Source: Filimonas zeae
GTDB lineage: Bacteria; Bacteroidota; Bacteroidia; Chitinophagales; Chitinophagaceae
NCBI RefSeq assembly: GCF_014641615.1
Contig: NZ_BMIB01000006.1
Location: 186,001-250,000, forward strand
Length of the DNA: 64,000 bases
Reading direction: 5' to 3'
The first letter of the stretch is position 1. Each line of letters opens with the position of its first letter. The notes under the pieces are model-generated. The model was not told the DNA's origin. It was given only the letters and a program-made list of their open reading frames with translations, and did no database searches. Of the stretch, positions 45,559-53,781 are shown piece after piece. A program made the position numbers and the translations under genes.

Positions 45559-46593
45559 ATGGTGAGTATTGGAGATATTGTTTTACCGGATTTTCCGCTG
45601 CTACTGGCGCCCATGGAAGACGTGAGCGATCCGCCTTTCCGCGCAGTTTGTAAAGAAAATGGCGCAGATCTGATGTATACAGAATTCATTAGCAGTGAAG
45701 GTCTTATACGCGATGCCATTAAAAGCAGGCAGAAGCTGGATATTTTTGATTACGAGCGCCCTATAGGCATTCAGATATTTGGCGGCGATGAAGAAGCCAT
45801 GGCACTCAGCGCCCGCATTGTGGCAGCCACCAACCCCGACCTGGTGGATATAAACTTTGGATGCCCGGTTAAAAAAGTAGTGAGTAAAGGAGCAGGTGCC
45901 GGTGTGCTGAAAGATATTGATCTGATGGTGCGGCTTACCAGTGCGGTAGTACGCGCAACTGACAAACCGGTTACAGTCAAAACCCGTTTGGGCTGGGATG
46001 AAAGTTCTATCAATATTGAAGAGGTTGCAGAACGCTTACAGGATGTGGGCATTAAAGCCCTTTCTGTTCACGGCCGTACACGCGCTCAGATGTACCGCGG
46101 CCATGCAGACTGGACACTGATTGGCAAGGTGAAGAACAATCCGCGTATTAAGATTCCTATTTTTGGAAACGGCGATATTGACACCCCGGAAAAAGCGTTG
46201 GAATACAAGAACCGCTATGGCATAGATGGCATTATGATAGGCCGTGCAGCCATAGGTTACCCCTGGATATTTAATGAAATAAAGCATTTTTTACAAACAG
46301 GTACTCACGCCGCCGCTCCTACTGTTCAGCAAAGAGCAGATGCCATCAGAAAACATTTGCATAAGGCAGTGGATTGGAAAGGAGAGATAGTGGGCATACT
46401 GGAAATGCGCCGGCATTACACCAACTATCTCAAAGGGTTTCCGCATATTAAAGAATTCCGCAATCAGCTGGTAACCGTTAAATCAGTGGCTGAGATTGAA
46501 GAGATTCTGGGACAGATTGTAACGCGCTATGAAGGCTTTGTGCCGGAGCGTAAAATAGCTTCGTTTCCGGAAGAGCAAGGCTGTTCCTGCTAG
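45559..46593 (+). CDS. dusB: tRNA-dihydrouridine synthase B
   Basis: 344 aa. LLAPMEDVSDPPFR, NFGCPVKKVVSKGAGAG (catalytic Cys), KTRLGWD and HGRTRAQMYRG show a Dus enzyme. FMN-dependent, it reduces U to dihydrouridine in tRNA. Its stop shares the CTAG with the convergent cytochrome gene's stop. Confidence 0.95.
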   Translation: MVSIGDIVLPDFPLLLAPMEDVSDPPFRAVCKENGADLMYTEFISSEGLIRDAIKSRQKLDIFDYERPIGIQIFGGDEEAMALSARIVAATNPDLVDINFGCPVKKVVSKGAGAGVLKDIDLMVRLTSAVVRATDKPVTVKTRLGWDESSINIEEVAERLQDVGIKALSVHGRTRAQMYRGHADWTLIGKVKNNPRIKIPIFGNGDIDTPEKALEYKNRYGIDGIMIGRAAIGYPWIFNEIKHFLQTGTHAAAPTVQQRADAIRKHLHKAVDWKGEIVGILEMRRHYTNYLKGFPHIKEFRNQLVTVKSVAEIEEILGQIVTRYEGFVPERKIASFPEEQGCSC

Positions 46594-46976
46594 TTCTTCT
46601 TCAGCAGCATTACATATTTTACCATTTGCTCTGCATCTGCCTCACTTAACTGCGGATGCGGAGTCATGGGAATTTCACCCCATACCCCCTGACCACCTTT
46701 TATAATTTTACGGGCCAGTTGCTTTACGGTGGAGTCATTGTTTTCGTACTTGTTGGCTACTTCCCTGTAAGAAGGCCCCAGTACTTTATCATCAATCTTA
46801 TGGCAGCTTAAACAATCACTTTTGCCAATAAGCGCAAGCCCTTTCTGGTAATCAGGATTACTGCTCAGGTCATTTTCCGGCGGGGTGGTTGCTTTACCTG
46901 CTTCGTTCTGCTGTCCTTGTCCGCACGCTGCCATTACCACAACAATGGCAGCAGTGATGAGATACTGCTTTCTCAA
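46590..46976 (-). CDS. small c-type cytochrome, lipoprotein
   Basis: The heme motif CLSCH with KIDDKVLGPSYREVANKY and a Met-containing ligand loop (GEIPMTPHPQLSEADAEQMVKYV) identify a class I cytochrome c. The frame opens at 47045, but the likely start is TTG 46976 ((M)RKQYLITAAIVVVMAAC), which gives a normal signal peptide with lipobox; the upstream residues have no signal. 128 aa. Envelope electron carrier. Confidence 0.88.
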   Translation of the reverse strand: MRKQYLITAAIVVVMAACGQGQQNEAGKATTPPENDLSSNPDYQKGLALIGKSDCLSCHKIDDKVLGPSYREVANKYENNDSTVKQLARKIIKGGQGVWGEIPMTPHPQLSEADAEQMVKYVMLLKKN

Positions 46977-47036
46977 AATAAAATAGTTTGTCCGCCGCAA
47001 AATTAAGGAGCGTAACTTGTAACTATAAATACTTTT

Positions 47037-48407
47037 ATGCAACACGCTTCGCTATTGTACATGCAGCAGTATTTTAACAGTGGGGCAACCCGCAGCCTGC
47101 AGTTTAGAAAAGCACAGCTGACAAAGCTTTTGCAGGCCATCCGGGACTATGAACCCCGGATTTGTGAAGCACTTTATAAAGACCTTCATAAATCTCCTGA
47201 AGAAGCGTATACTACCGAAATAGGTATTCTGTATGCAGAAATAAAATACATGCTCCGGCATTTGAAAAACTGGGCTAAACCCAAGCGGGTATCTACCCCC
47301 CTGGCCCTGCTGCCTTCTTCCAGTAAAATATTACGCGATCCGCTGGGCGTTTGTCTTATTATAGCCCCGTGGAACTATCCTTTTCAATTACTGATGGCTC
47401 CGCTGGCTGGTGCTATAGCAGGTGGCAACTGCATAGTGCTAAAGCCTTCTGAAATAGCACCACATACAGCTGCACTGGCAGAGGAAATGATTAAAGCCAT
47501 TTTTCCCGACAACTACATTCATGTAGTGCAGGGCGATGGCAAAGAGGTAGTAACAACACTGATGAACACTATCCGCTTTGACCATGTGTTTTTTACAGGC
47601 AGTATTTCTACCGGTAAGGCAATTGCGCAACAGGCAGCCGGTCAGTTGATTCCCGTTACACTGGAGCTGGGTGGCAAAAGCCCCTGTATTGTAGATGAAA
47701 CGGCCAACCTGAAAACAGCAGCGGCCCGCATTATATGGGGAAAGTTTACCAATGCCGGGCAAACCTGCGTGGCGCCTGATTATGTGCTGGTACATGCCTC
47801 TCAGAAAACAGCATTAACAAACGCCATGCAGGCCGCTATACAGCAGTATTACACCAGCAATCCGCTTACTTCGTACGACTATGGCAGAATTATTAATGAA
47901 AAACGTTTTGACACACTGCAATCCTTTCTGCAACATGGCACCATTATAACCGGAGGCCAGACAGACCGTGAACAACTTTATATTGCCCCCACACTACTGG
48001 AAGATATACAAAGTGCATCGCCATTGATGCAGGAGGAAATATTCGGGCCACTGCTTCCTGTTATAACATACCACACAAAAGAAGAAGCACTTGCTTTTAT
48101 ACAACAACACCCCCATCCATTATCTCTGTATATATTCAGCACTAACACTCAAACGCAGCAATATTATACACAACACCTGGCATTTGGTGGCGGCTGTATT
48201 AATAATACGCTCATGCACCTGGGCAATCCCTCCCTTCCTTTTGGCGGTGTGGCAGGCAGCGGCATGGGGCAATATCATGGTAAATACAGTTTCGATACCT
48301 TTACGCGGCCCAAAGCTGTTTTAAAAACAGCTATCTGGCCCGATCCGTCCATTAAGTATCCACCTTATAAAGGCAAACTTGGTTTGCTTAAATGGCTGTT
48401 AAAATAA
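47037..48407 (+). CDS. aldehyde dehydrogenase (class 3-like)
   Basis: 456 aa. VTLELGGKSPCIVD and the catalytic Cys in TNAGQTCVAPDYV, together with IAPWNYPFQLLM and LPFGGVAGSGMG, show an ALDH of the class 3/fatty-aldehyde type. A C-terminal hydrophobic stretch (GLLKWLLK) may bind membrane. Substrate unknown. GPx follows 9 bases later. Confidence 0.92.
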   Translation: MQHASLLYMQQYFNSGATRSLQFRKAQLTKLLQAIRDYEPRICEALYKDLHKSPEEAYTTEIGILYAEIKYMLRHLKNWAKPKRVSTPLALLPSSSKILRDPLGVCLIIAPWNYPFQLLMAPLAGAIAGGNCIVLKPSEIAPHTAALAEEMIKAIFPDNYIHVVQGDGKEVVTTLMNTIRFDHVFFTGSISTGKAIAQQAAGQLIPVTLELGGKSPCIVDETANLKTAAARIIWGKFTNAGQTCVAPDYVLVHASQKTALTNAMQAAIQQYYTSNPLTSYDYGRIINEKRFDTLQSFLQHGTIITGGQTDREQLYIAPTLLEDIQSASPLMQEEIFGPLLPVITYHTKEEALAFIQQHPHPLSLYIFSTNTQTQQYYTQHLAFGGGCINNTLMHLGNPSLPFGGVAGSGMGQYHGKYSFDTFTRPKAVLKTAIWPDPSIKYPPYKGKLGLLKWLLK

Positions 48408-48416
48408 ATTACGTTT

Positions 48417-49004
48417 ATGAATAGTAAACAACCCAAACTGCGCAGGCTTTACCCGCTTCTGATGAAGCTTACCCGTTTATTCGGTGTATATAACCGTGTT
48501 CAACACAATACATCCCAGGTAAAACCAGTTAAGTCGTTTTACCATTTGCAGGCTACGCAAAACAATGGCCAGCAAATATTAATGCAGCAATACCAGGGTA
48601 AAAAAGTACTGATTGTAAATACTGCATCCCAATGTGGCTATACCATGCAATACGGGCAGTTGCAGCAACTGCATCTGCAATACCCTCAGCTGGTAATACT
48701 GGGCTTTCCTGCCAATGACTTTAAAGAGCAGGAGCAGGGAAACGACAATGATATAGCACAGTTTTGCGAGATTAATTTTGGTGTAACTTTTCCGTTGATG
48801 AAAAAAAGTACGGTGGTTAAAACCGGACAGCAAAATGAAGTTTTCCGTTGGCTGAGTAACCGTACGGAGAATGGGTGGAATAATGTGGCTCCTGAATGGA
48901 ACTTCAGCAAATATCTGATAAATGAGCAAGGGCAGCTACAAGGTTATTTCGGCTCGTCTGTATCGCCTTTAAGCAACACACTTATAAAGGCAATAAAAGA
49001 ATAA
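48417..49004 (+). CDS. glutathione peroxidase family protein
   Basis: 195 aa. LIVNTASQCGYTMQYGQL with the catalytic Cys, then GFPANDFKEQEQGNDNDIAQFC and WNNVAPEWNFSKYLIN, as in GPx proteins. The N-terminal 45 residues are an extra basic region. Bacterial versions normally use thioredoxin. Confidence 0.92.
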   Translation: MNSKQPKLRRLYPLLMKLTRLFGVYNRVQHNTSQVKPVKSFYHLQATQNNGQQILMQQYQGKKVLIVNTASQCGYTMQYGQLQQLHLQYPQLVILGFPANDFKEQEQGNDNDIAQFCEINFGVTFPLMKKSTVVKTGQQNEVFRWLSNRTENGWNNVAPEWNFSKYLINEQGQLQGYFGSSVSPLSNTLIKAIKE

Positions 49005-49015
49005 TTATTTTCACC

Positions 49016-49528
49016 ATGCTTACCAGAACAGATATTGAAAAGTACTTTACATGGGAAAAGCATACGGCATTAGCTTTTCTTATTACAGGAGTTGTTTTGC
49101 TTGCGGGTGCTGTAGTGTGCTGGTTATTCAGTAAACAGCCCTTCTGGAAAGGAGCGGCCTTGCCGGCACTTATAACAGGCTTTGTTTTGATAAGTTCCTG
49201 TTATCCGGTATACAAAAAAAATGATGAACAACGCATCAGCCATGTATATGCGCTGGACATGAATCCTGATTTGCTGACACAAAAAGAGCTGCCGCGGATG
49301 CAAGCTGCCGCAGCAAAGCTGAAATGGCTGCGTATAGCAGAGGCCGTATTGGTGGCAACAGGCATTGCGCTTTTGCTGCTATACAGGCTACAGCCCGGCA
49401 AAGCTTTCTGGTATGGGCTGTGGTGTTCTCTTGCTATTATGGCGGCAGTATTACTTGTTACCGATACCTTTGCAGCACAACGGTTGGCCAGGTATACCCG
49501 GCAACTACATACTTTATCTCAGCACTAA
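49016..49528 (+). CDS. hypothetical membrane protein
   Basis: 170 aa with helices at about 17-37, 48-62, 106-124 and 133-150. Between them lies a soluble part (KNDEQRISHVYALDMNPDLLTQKELPRMQAAAAKL). Family not recognised. It is 12 bases after GPx and its TAA overlaps the tadA ATG by one base (TAATG), so all are probably one transcript. Confidence 0.78.
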   Translation: MLTRTDIEKYFTWEKHTALAFLITGVVLLAGAVVCWLFSKQPFWKGAALPALITGFVLISSCYPVYKKNDEQRISHVYALDMNPDLLTQKELPRMQAAAAKLKWLRIAEAVLVATGIALLLLYRLQPGKAFWYGLWCSLAIMAAVLLVTDTFAAQRLARYTRQLHTLSQH

Positions 49529-49992
49529 TGTTACCACACGACGATATATATTTTATGCAGCATGCTTTGAAAGAAGCGCAGCTGGCTTTTGATGCAGAAG
49601 AAGTGCCCGTAGGCGCCGTAGTAGTGATTAACAATAAAATTATTTCCCGGGGCCATAATCAGGTCGAACGCCTGAACGACCCCACAGCACACGCAGAAAT
49701 TATTGCATTAACCTCTGCTTTTAATTATATAGGCGCCAAATACCTGCCCGATGCTACCCTTTATGTAACAGTAGAACCCTGCCTTATGTGTTGCGGGGCA
49801 TTATACTGGAGTAAAACAGGACGTATTGTGTATGGAGCAAGTGATGAAAAAAACGGTTACCGCCGGTTTACTGATCCTGCTGCTACATATGAAAGCGCAC
49901 CTTTTCACCCTAAAACGGAAATAGTAAGGGGCGTTATGTCGGCAGAATGCGCCTGGCTTATGCAGTCTTTCTTCCGCGCCAGAAGAAAGTAA
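49528..49992 (+). CDS. tadA: tRNA-specific adenosine deaminase
   Basis: 154 aa from ATG 49528 (MLPHDDIYFMQHALKEAQL); the longer open frame upstream is a shadow of the preceding gene. The deaminase zinc site is HAEI (about 60) and PCLMCCG (about 88-94). TadA makes inosine in tRNA-Arg. Stop-start overlap with the preceding gene. Confidence 0.93.
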   Translation: MLPHDDIYFMQHALKEAQLAFDAEEVPVGAVVVINNKIISRGHNQVERLNDPTAHAEIIALTSAFNYIGAKYLPDATLYVTVEPCLMCCGALYWSKTGRIVYGASDEKNGYRRFTDPAATYESAPFHPKTEIVRGVMSAECAWLMQSFFRARRK

Positions 49993-50010
49993 CGATAACA
50001 GCCAATGGAA

Positions 50011-50043
50011 TTTGGTATGATACCCCATCTGGCAATAAATTTG
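50011..50043 (+). promoter_or_regulatory. sod promoter, Bacteroidota type
   Basis: TTTG (50011-50014), a 21-base spacer, then TAAATTTG (50036-50043), a full match to TAnnTTTG. The start codon is 46 bases further on. Confidence 0.75.
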
Positions 50044-50089
50044 TTGCAACTTAGACCTCGTTCTTTTAATAATCATTAAATCAATAATT

Positions 50090-50695
50090 ATGGCATTTAC
50101 CTTACCGGCACTTCCATATGCACATGAAGCTCTGGAACCCCATATCGACACTCTTACCATGCAGATACACCACGGCAAGCACCATCAGGCTTATGTAGAT
50201 AACCTGAACAAAGCTATCGCAGGTACAGAGCATGAGAGCAAGAGCCTGGAAGATCTGGTGAAAAGCGCAGGTGCAATTTCTCCTGCTGTACGTAACAACG
50301 GTGGTGGCCATTGGAACCACACTTTCTTCTGGGAAACTTTAGCTCCAAACGCTGGTGGCGCTCCTACAGGTGAACTGGCTGAAGCTATCAATGCAGCATT
50401 CGGTTCATTTGATGCATTCAAAGAAAAACTGAATGCAGCAGGCACTACCCGTTTTGGTAGCGGCTGGGCATGGTTACTGGTAAAAGACGGTAAGCTGGAA
50501 GTAAGCTCTACCCCTAACCAGGACAACCCGTTAATGGATGTTGCTGAAGTAAAAGGTACTCCTTTACTGGGTGTTGATGTGTGGGAACATGCTTATTACC
50601 TGAAGTATCAGAACCGTCGTCCTGAGTACCTGGGTGCTTTCTGGAACGTGGTAAACTGGACCAAAGTAGCGGAGCGCTTCACTGCTGCCAAATAA
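50090..50695 (+). CDS. sod: iron/manganese superoxide dismutase
   Basis: 201 aa with the ligand motifs HHGKHHQAY, HWNHTFFW, DVWEHAYYL and YQNRRPEYL. Cytosolic form without signal peptide. It has its own strong promoter and terminator, and its codon use (frequent GGT, CGT, CTG) is that of a highly expressed gene. Confidence 0.96.
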   Translation: MAFTLPALPYAHEALEPHIDTLTMQIHHGKHHQAYVDNLNKAIAGTEHESKSLEDLVKSAGAISPAVRNNGGGHWNHTFFWETLAPNAGGAPTGELAEAINAAFGSFDAFKEKLNAAGTTRFGSGWAWLLVKDGKLEVSSTPNQDNPLMDVAEVKGTPLLGVDVWEHAYYLKYQNRRPEYLGAFWNVVNWTKVAERFTAAK

Positions 50696-50731
50696 AAAAC
50701 GGCAAAGCCTCTAAATAATTTTTAATTTCAG

Positions 50732-50762
50732 GTCCGGCAGCGTAATGTTGCCGGACTTTTTT
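50732..50762 (+). terminator. intrinsic terminator of sod
   Basis: GTCCGGCA / TGCCGGAC (8-bp stem) followed by TTTTTTTATT. It lies about 40 bases after the sod stop. Confidence 0.85.
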
Positions 50763-50795
50763 ATTCAACCTAATCTTCAACTAATAACGATTACA

Positions 50796-51419
50796 ATGAT
50801 GCTCAAAAAGACATTGTTAGGCCTGATGCCACTTGCTATGCTGGCTGCATGCGGTGGCGGCCCGGAAAAGAAAGTACTTGTGATGGCCAAAGGCACTATT
50901 AAACACACCGAAAACAGCATTACTGTTACAGATGGCAGCGGTTATTCTGAAGTGGAAGTAACCCTGAAAGGCAACGATAAACAAACCATTGACGCTACAG
51001 GCCCTAATGGTAAAGTAAGTATAGAAGTGAAAGACCCCGGCTTTTACGTGCTGAGCCTGAGAGCAGATACGGTGGTAGGTAGCTACCAGAAGCTTTCTGC
51101 GGATGGTGCAGGCGGCAAAATGATTTCGCAGGATGATCTGAAAGCGAAAATTGACAGTCTGCAAAAATTAACTACCGGTGCTAATGTGTCTGCTGCCAGC
51201 CGCAACTTTCTGGTAGCAACTAACCAGCTGGTAAAAGTGAGCGACAATGCTAATGCCCGTATTTACGGCCCTTTCCACAAAGTTCCTGATGTAATTGAGC
51301 CTTCTAAAGATGGCAAAGAAGTAGAAATCTACAAATTCTCTACTAACAATGAAGTACGCGAACTGATTGGCAAGCTAGAAAAAATGACCCAGGCAAAGCC
51401 AGCGGAAACAAAAAAATAA
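50796..51419 (+). CDS. hypothetical SPII lipoprotein
   Basis: 207 aa from ATG 50796 (MMLKKTLLGLMPLAMLAACGGGP), a lipobox; the upstream frame starts inside the sod terminator and is unlikely. The mature part has a beta-sandwich look (NSITVTDGSGYSEVEVTLKGND; GPNGKVSIEVKDPGFYVLSL). Function not recognised. Confidence 0.75.
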   Translation: MMLKKTLLGLMPLAMLAACGGGPEKKVLVMAKGTIKHTENSITVTDGSGYSEVEVTLKGNDKQTIDATGPNGKVSIEVKDPGFYVLSLRADTVVGSYQKLSADGAGGKMISQDDLKAKIDSLQKLTTGANVSAASRNFLVATNQLVKVSDNANARIYGPFHKVPDVIEPSKDGKEVEIYKFSTNNEVRELIGKLEKMTQAKPAETKK

Positions 51420-51431
51420 CGTGACACGTGA

Positions 51432-51469
51432 AACGTTGGGTGTGAATTAGTTACGCCCAACGTTTTTTA
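51432..51469 (+). terminator. intrinsic terminator of the lipoprotein gene
   Basis: AACGTTGGGTG / CGCCCAACGTT stem (11 bp, one G-T pair) followed by TTTTTAT, just before the convergent yidD stop. Confidence 0.8.
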
Positions 51470-51474
51470 TACAC

Positions 51475-51708
51475 TTAAGGAACCGGATCATAACCACTTC
51501 CGCCGCCAGGCCGGCAGCTTGCAATACGTTTAATAGCCAGCACCATTCCCTTTATTATTCCATGTTTTTTCAGCGCTTCTGCAGCATATTGCGAGCAGGT
51601 AGGTGTATAACGGCACTTGTTGGGGCCCAGCGCAGGAGAAATTATGTATTGATACACGCGTATAAGACCTATAAACGGGTAACTAAGTAGCCGTAGCATC
51701 CACTTCAT
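51475..51708 (-). CDS. yidD: membrane protein insertion efficiency factor YidD
   Basis: 77 aa with the YidD signature: YQYIISPALGPNKCRYTPTCSQYAAEAL and ASCRPGGGSGYDPVP. It overlaps rnpA by 26 bases, as in the common rpmH-rnpA-yidD arrangement. It helps YidC-dependent insertion. Confidence 0.95.
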   Translation of the reverse strand: MKWMLRLLSYPFIGLIRVYQYIISPALGPNKCRYTPTCSQYAAEALKKHGIIKGMVLAIKRIASCRPGGGSGYDPVP

Positions 51709-52087
51709 GTAATTCCTTTATTAAGCGACGAATAACTACCGGCATCTTCTGATGCAGTAACTCCTGATCTGGCAGTACTTTATCTATATACAACAGAAAA
51801 ACCGCCAGCGGCTTCTGCTGCTCCAGCAAATATTGCTGAAGTGGTGCAGCATGCAAACGGTACGACTCCCGCATCAGCCGCTTAATACGGTTACGGTGTA
51901 CTGCTCTTTTAAAATGGCGGGTGCCGGCGCCCACACCTGTTTGCAGAGAATAACCGACTATCTCTGGCTGGTAAAACACCACTTTTACAGGAAATACCAG
52001 AAAGCTTTTACCTTGCTTAAACACCGCCTCCAGCGTTTTGCGGCTCTTTAGTTTATCCTTTCTTCCGTATGTATAACGTTGTGTGAT
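51683..52087 (-). CDS. rnpA: ribonuclease P protein component
   Basis: RnpA is clear: KQGKSFLVFPVKVVFY, RHFKRAVHRNRIKRLMRESYR. A GTG-started frame begins at 52024, but the conserved residues continue upstream in the same frame (TYGRKDKLKSRKTLEAVF), the usual RnpA N-terminus. No ATG, GTG or TTG lies there before the TAA at 52102, so the start must be non-standard; ATC at 52087 ((M)TQRYTYGRK) is my best guess, giving 134 aa. A -7-like TATCTTTA (52105-52112, minus) lies just upstream. The protein binds the catalytic RNA subunit for tRNA 5' maturation. Follows rpmH, which has its own terminator. Confidence 0.88.
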   Translation of the reverse strand: MTQRYTYGRKDKLKSRKTLEAVFKQGKSFLVFPVKVVFYQPEIVGYSLQTGVGAGTRHFKRAVHRNRIKRLMRESYRLHAAPLQQYLLEQQKPLAVFLLYIDKVLPDQELLHQKMPVVIRRLIKELHEVDATAT

Positions 52088-52150
52088 AAGCTGCTTTTTT
52101 TAAAGATATACCAAATACGGCAACACAAGTACAATTACCTGCTAACAAAA

Positions 52151-52175
52151 AAAGCTCCGCCTTACGGGGAGCTTT
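52151..52175 (-). terminator. intrinsic terminator of rpmH
   Basis: On the minus strand AAAGCTCC / GGAGCTTT followed by TTTTGTT. It separates rpmH from rnpA, so rnpA needs its own start or read-through. Confidence 0.8.
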
Positions 52176-52199
52176 CAATACTATAATAGCTTTTTAATA

Positions 52200-52355
52200 C
52201 TACTTCAGTCTTCTCTCGTCAGAAACAGTCAGTTTCTTACGGCCTTTCGCACGGCGGCTTGCCAATACTTTACGACCATTGGCTGATTCCATACGCTTAC
52301 GAAAACCGTGTACAGTTTTACGACGACGTCTGTGTGGTTGAAATGTACGTTTCAT
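52200..52355 (-). CDS. rpmH: 50S ribosomal protein L34
   Basis: 51 aa: MKRTFQPHRRRRKTVHGFRK, then RMESANGRKVLASRRAKGRK and LTVSDERR. Full L34 length and typical sequence. A -7-like TAGCTTTG (minus, 52447-52440) is a perfect TAnnTTTG match upstream. The gene has many CGT codons, typical of ribosomal genes. Confidence 0.97.
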   Translation of the reverse strand: MKRTFQPHRRRRKTVHGFRKRMESANGRKVLASRRAKGRKKLTVSDERRLK

Positions 52356-52439
52356 TACAATAATTTTTTACTAACCCTTACAAATGAATTTCAACTTTCA
52401 GATAACAGTCACCATCACTGCCACCCGGTGAAAGGACGG

Positions 52440-52447
52440 CAAAGCTA
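52440..52447 (-). promoter_or_regulatory. candidate -7 element of rpmH
   Basis: TAGCTTTG on the minus strand matches TAnnTTTG; a TTTC lies 19 bases upstream as a weak -33. It is about 85 bases before the rpmH ATG. Confidence 0.55.
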
Positions 52448-52473
52448 GGAAATAATTCTGTTGTCAGAAAATA

Positions 52474-53757
52474 TTAATCGTATTTTTTCATCTTGGTGAA
52501 CCAGAAGTCACGGTACATTACCGTAAAGTTCACGGTAGAATAGTTTTGCTTAATCAGGTTGCTTTTGGTAGTACCATAAGAGCCCAGTTCTACGCTTAAC
52601 TGGTAAGAAAGGTTGCTCTTTTTAGAGTTCATGCCCAGGCCAATAGTACCTCCAAAATTCTGCAGCTGCTCATTGTACATTCTCAGGTAAGAATTGCCAT
52701 AAAAGAATCCTGCCTGTAAAAAGTATTTCTCAAAGAAAAGACCGCTGGGCGTATTGTTATATCCGGGCAGGGACTGCTGTGCAGAGTATTCAAAACCAAT
52801 GGAATAGCGATCGCTGTTTACCAGCCGATAGCTTAAGCCAGTATAATTTAAGGCGTTCCAGTTCTGGCGCTGATAATCAGCTGCAAGCATGAATTTGCGG
52901 TTGTAGTTGATAGAACCACCTACTGTATAGGAAACAGGCAAATAAAAGCTACCATCACCCAGGTCTTTATCAGAAACTACTGTAGATGAACCGTTTACAA
53001 CAGTAACATAATTAGTAGTGTTTAACCGGGTTTTGTTGGAAGCAGTTGCGCCCAACGCCACCTTCAGCTTTTCAGAAATTTTACCGTTATACTGTAATCC
53101 ACCTTTAAACAGAACATTACGCATATAGCGGTCGCTGGTGGTAGAAATAGTAGATCCGGTAAGCTCAGAAGCGTCCAGCGTTTCTACCTGTTGCATATTT
53201 CCAAAAATATATCCGGCCTCAACACCCACTGCCAGATTTTTATTTACCTGGAAGGCATTGGCAAAATAAGCCTTGTTTAAACCACCGGAGCCTTTATAAT
53301 AGGCGCCCATGTTATACTGCAGATCGCCCACTACACCTTTGGTAGTAAGGAAAGAGTAGTTGCTGCTGCTGTAGGGCAACAAGCCAATGCTGGCACCCCA
53401 CCAGGGTTTTACTTTGGCAGCCACAGCCAGTTTGGCTACCTGCAAATCAGTAGAAGTTCCGGTAGTAGAAGCTATAGGTTTTCCTACATAGTTCACCGCT
53501 TTAAAACGACCGGTCATTTCAAAAGCAAAAAACTTATCCTGCAGTTTTACATACGAAGCCGGATTGGAATGGTACATAAAGCGGAAAGACGAAAGGCTTA
53601 CGCCTGTATTAGCCATACCGGCAGAACGGTCAAGAGAACCGGATTCTATATCGCCTATGCCAATTACAGAGTATGGCGAAGCATTGGTTTGTCCAATACT
53701 CTTATTTGCCACACCGGCCAGTAATGCGCAAAAAAATATTTTTGATACTTGCTTCAT
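52474..53757 (-). CDS. outer membrane beta-barrel protein (FadL/OmpP1-like)
   Basis: 427 aa with signal peptide (MKQVSKIFFCALLAGVANKSIGQ). It shows alternating amphipathic strands throughout and an N-terminal SPYSVIGIGDIESGSLDRSAGMANTGVSL segment like FadL-type barrels. C-terminal aromatic residues are typical for barrel proteins. Function unknown, transport of hydrophobic compounds possible. It follows the DUF4270 gene by 24 bases. Confidence 0.75.
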   Translation of the reverse strand: MKQVSKIFFCALLAGVANKSIGQTNASPYSVIGIGDIESGSLDRSAGMANTGVSLSSFRFMYHSNPASYVKLQDKFFAFEMTGRFKAVNYVGKPIASTTGTSTDLQVAKLAVAAKVKPWWGASIGLLPYSSSNYSFLTTKGVVGDLQYNMGAYYKGSGGLNKAYFANAFQVNKNLAVGVEAGYIFGNMQQVETLDASELTGSTISTTSDRYMRNVLFKGGLQYNGKISEKLKVALGATASNKTRLNTTNYVTVVNGSSTVVSDKDLGDGSFYLPVSYTVGGSINYNRKFMLAADYQRQNWNALNYTGLSYRLVNSDRYSIGFEYSAQQSLPGYNNTPSGLFFEKYFLQAGFFYGNSYLRMYNEQLQNFGGTIGLGMNSKKSNLSYQLSVELGSYGTTKSNLIKQNYSTVNFTVMYRDFWFTKMKKYD

Positions 53758-53781
53758 TAGTAGTATTGTTCTAGCAGTTGG

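Noticed and set aside
49324..49992. 222-aa version of tadA
   Set aside because: The first 68 residues read the preceding membrane gene in another frame; ATG 49528 is the normal start.
51475..52355. Replication origin near rpmH-rnpA-yidD
   Set aside because: No dnaA or dnaN gene and no cluster of DnaA boxes is visible there; the trio alone does not prove oriC.
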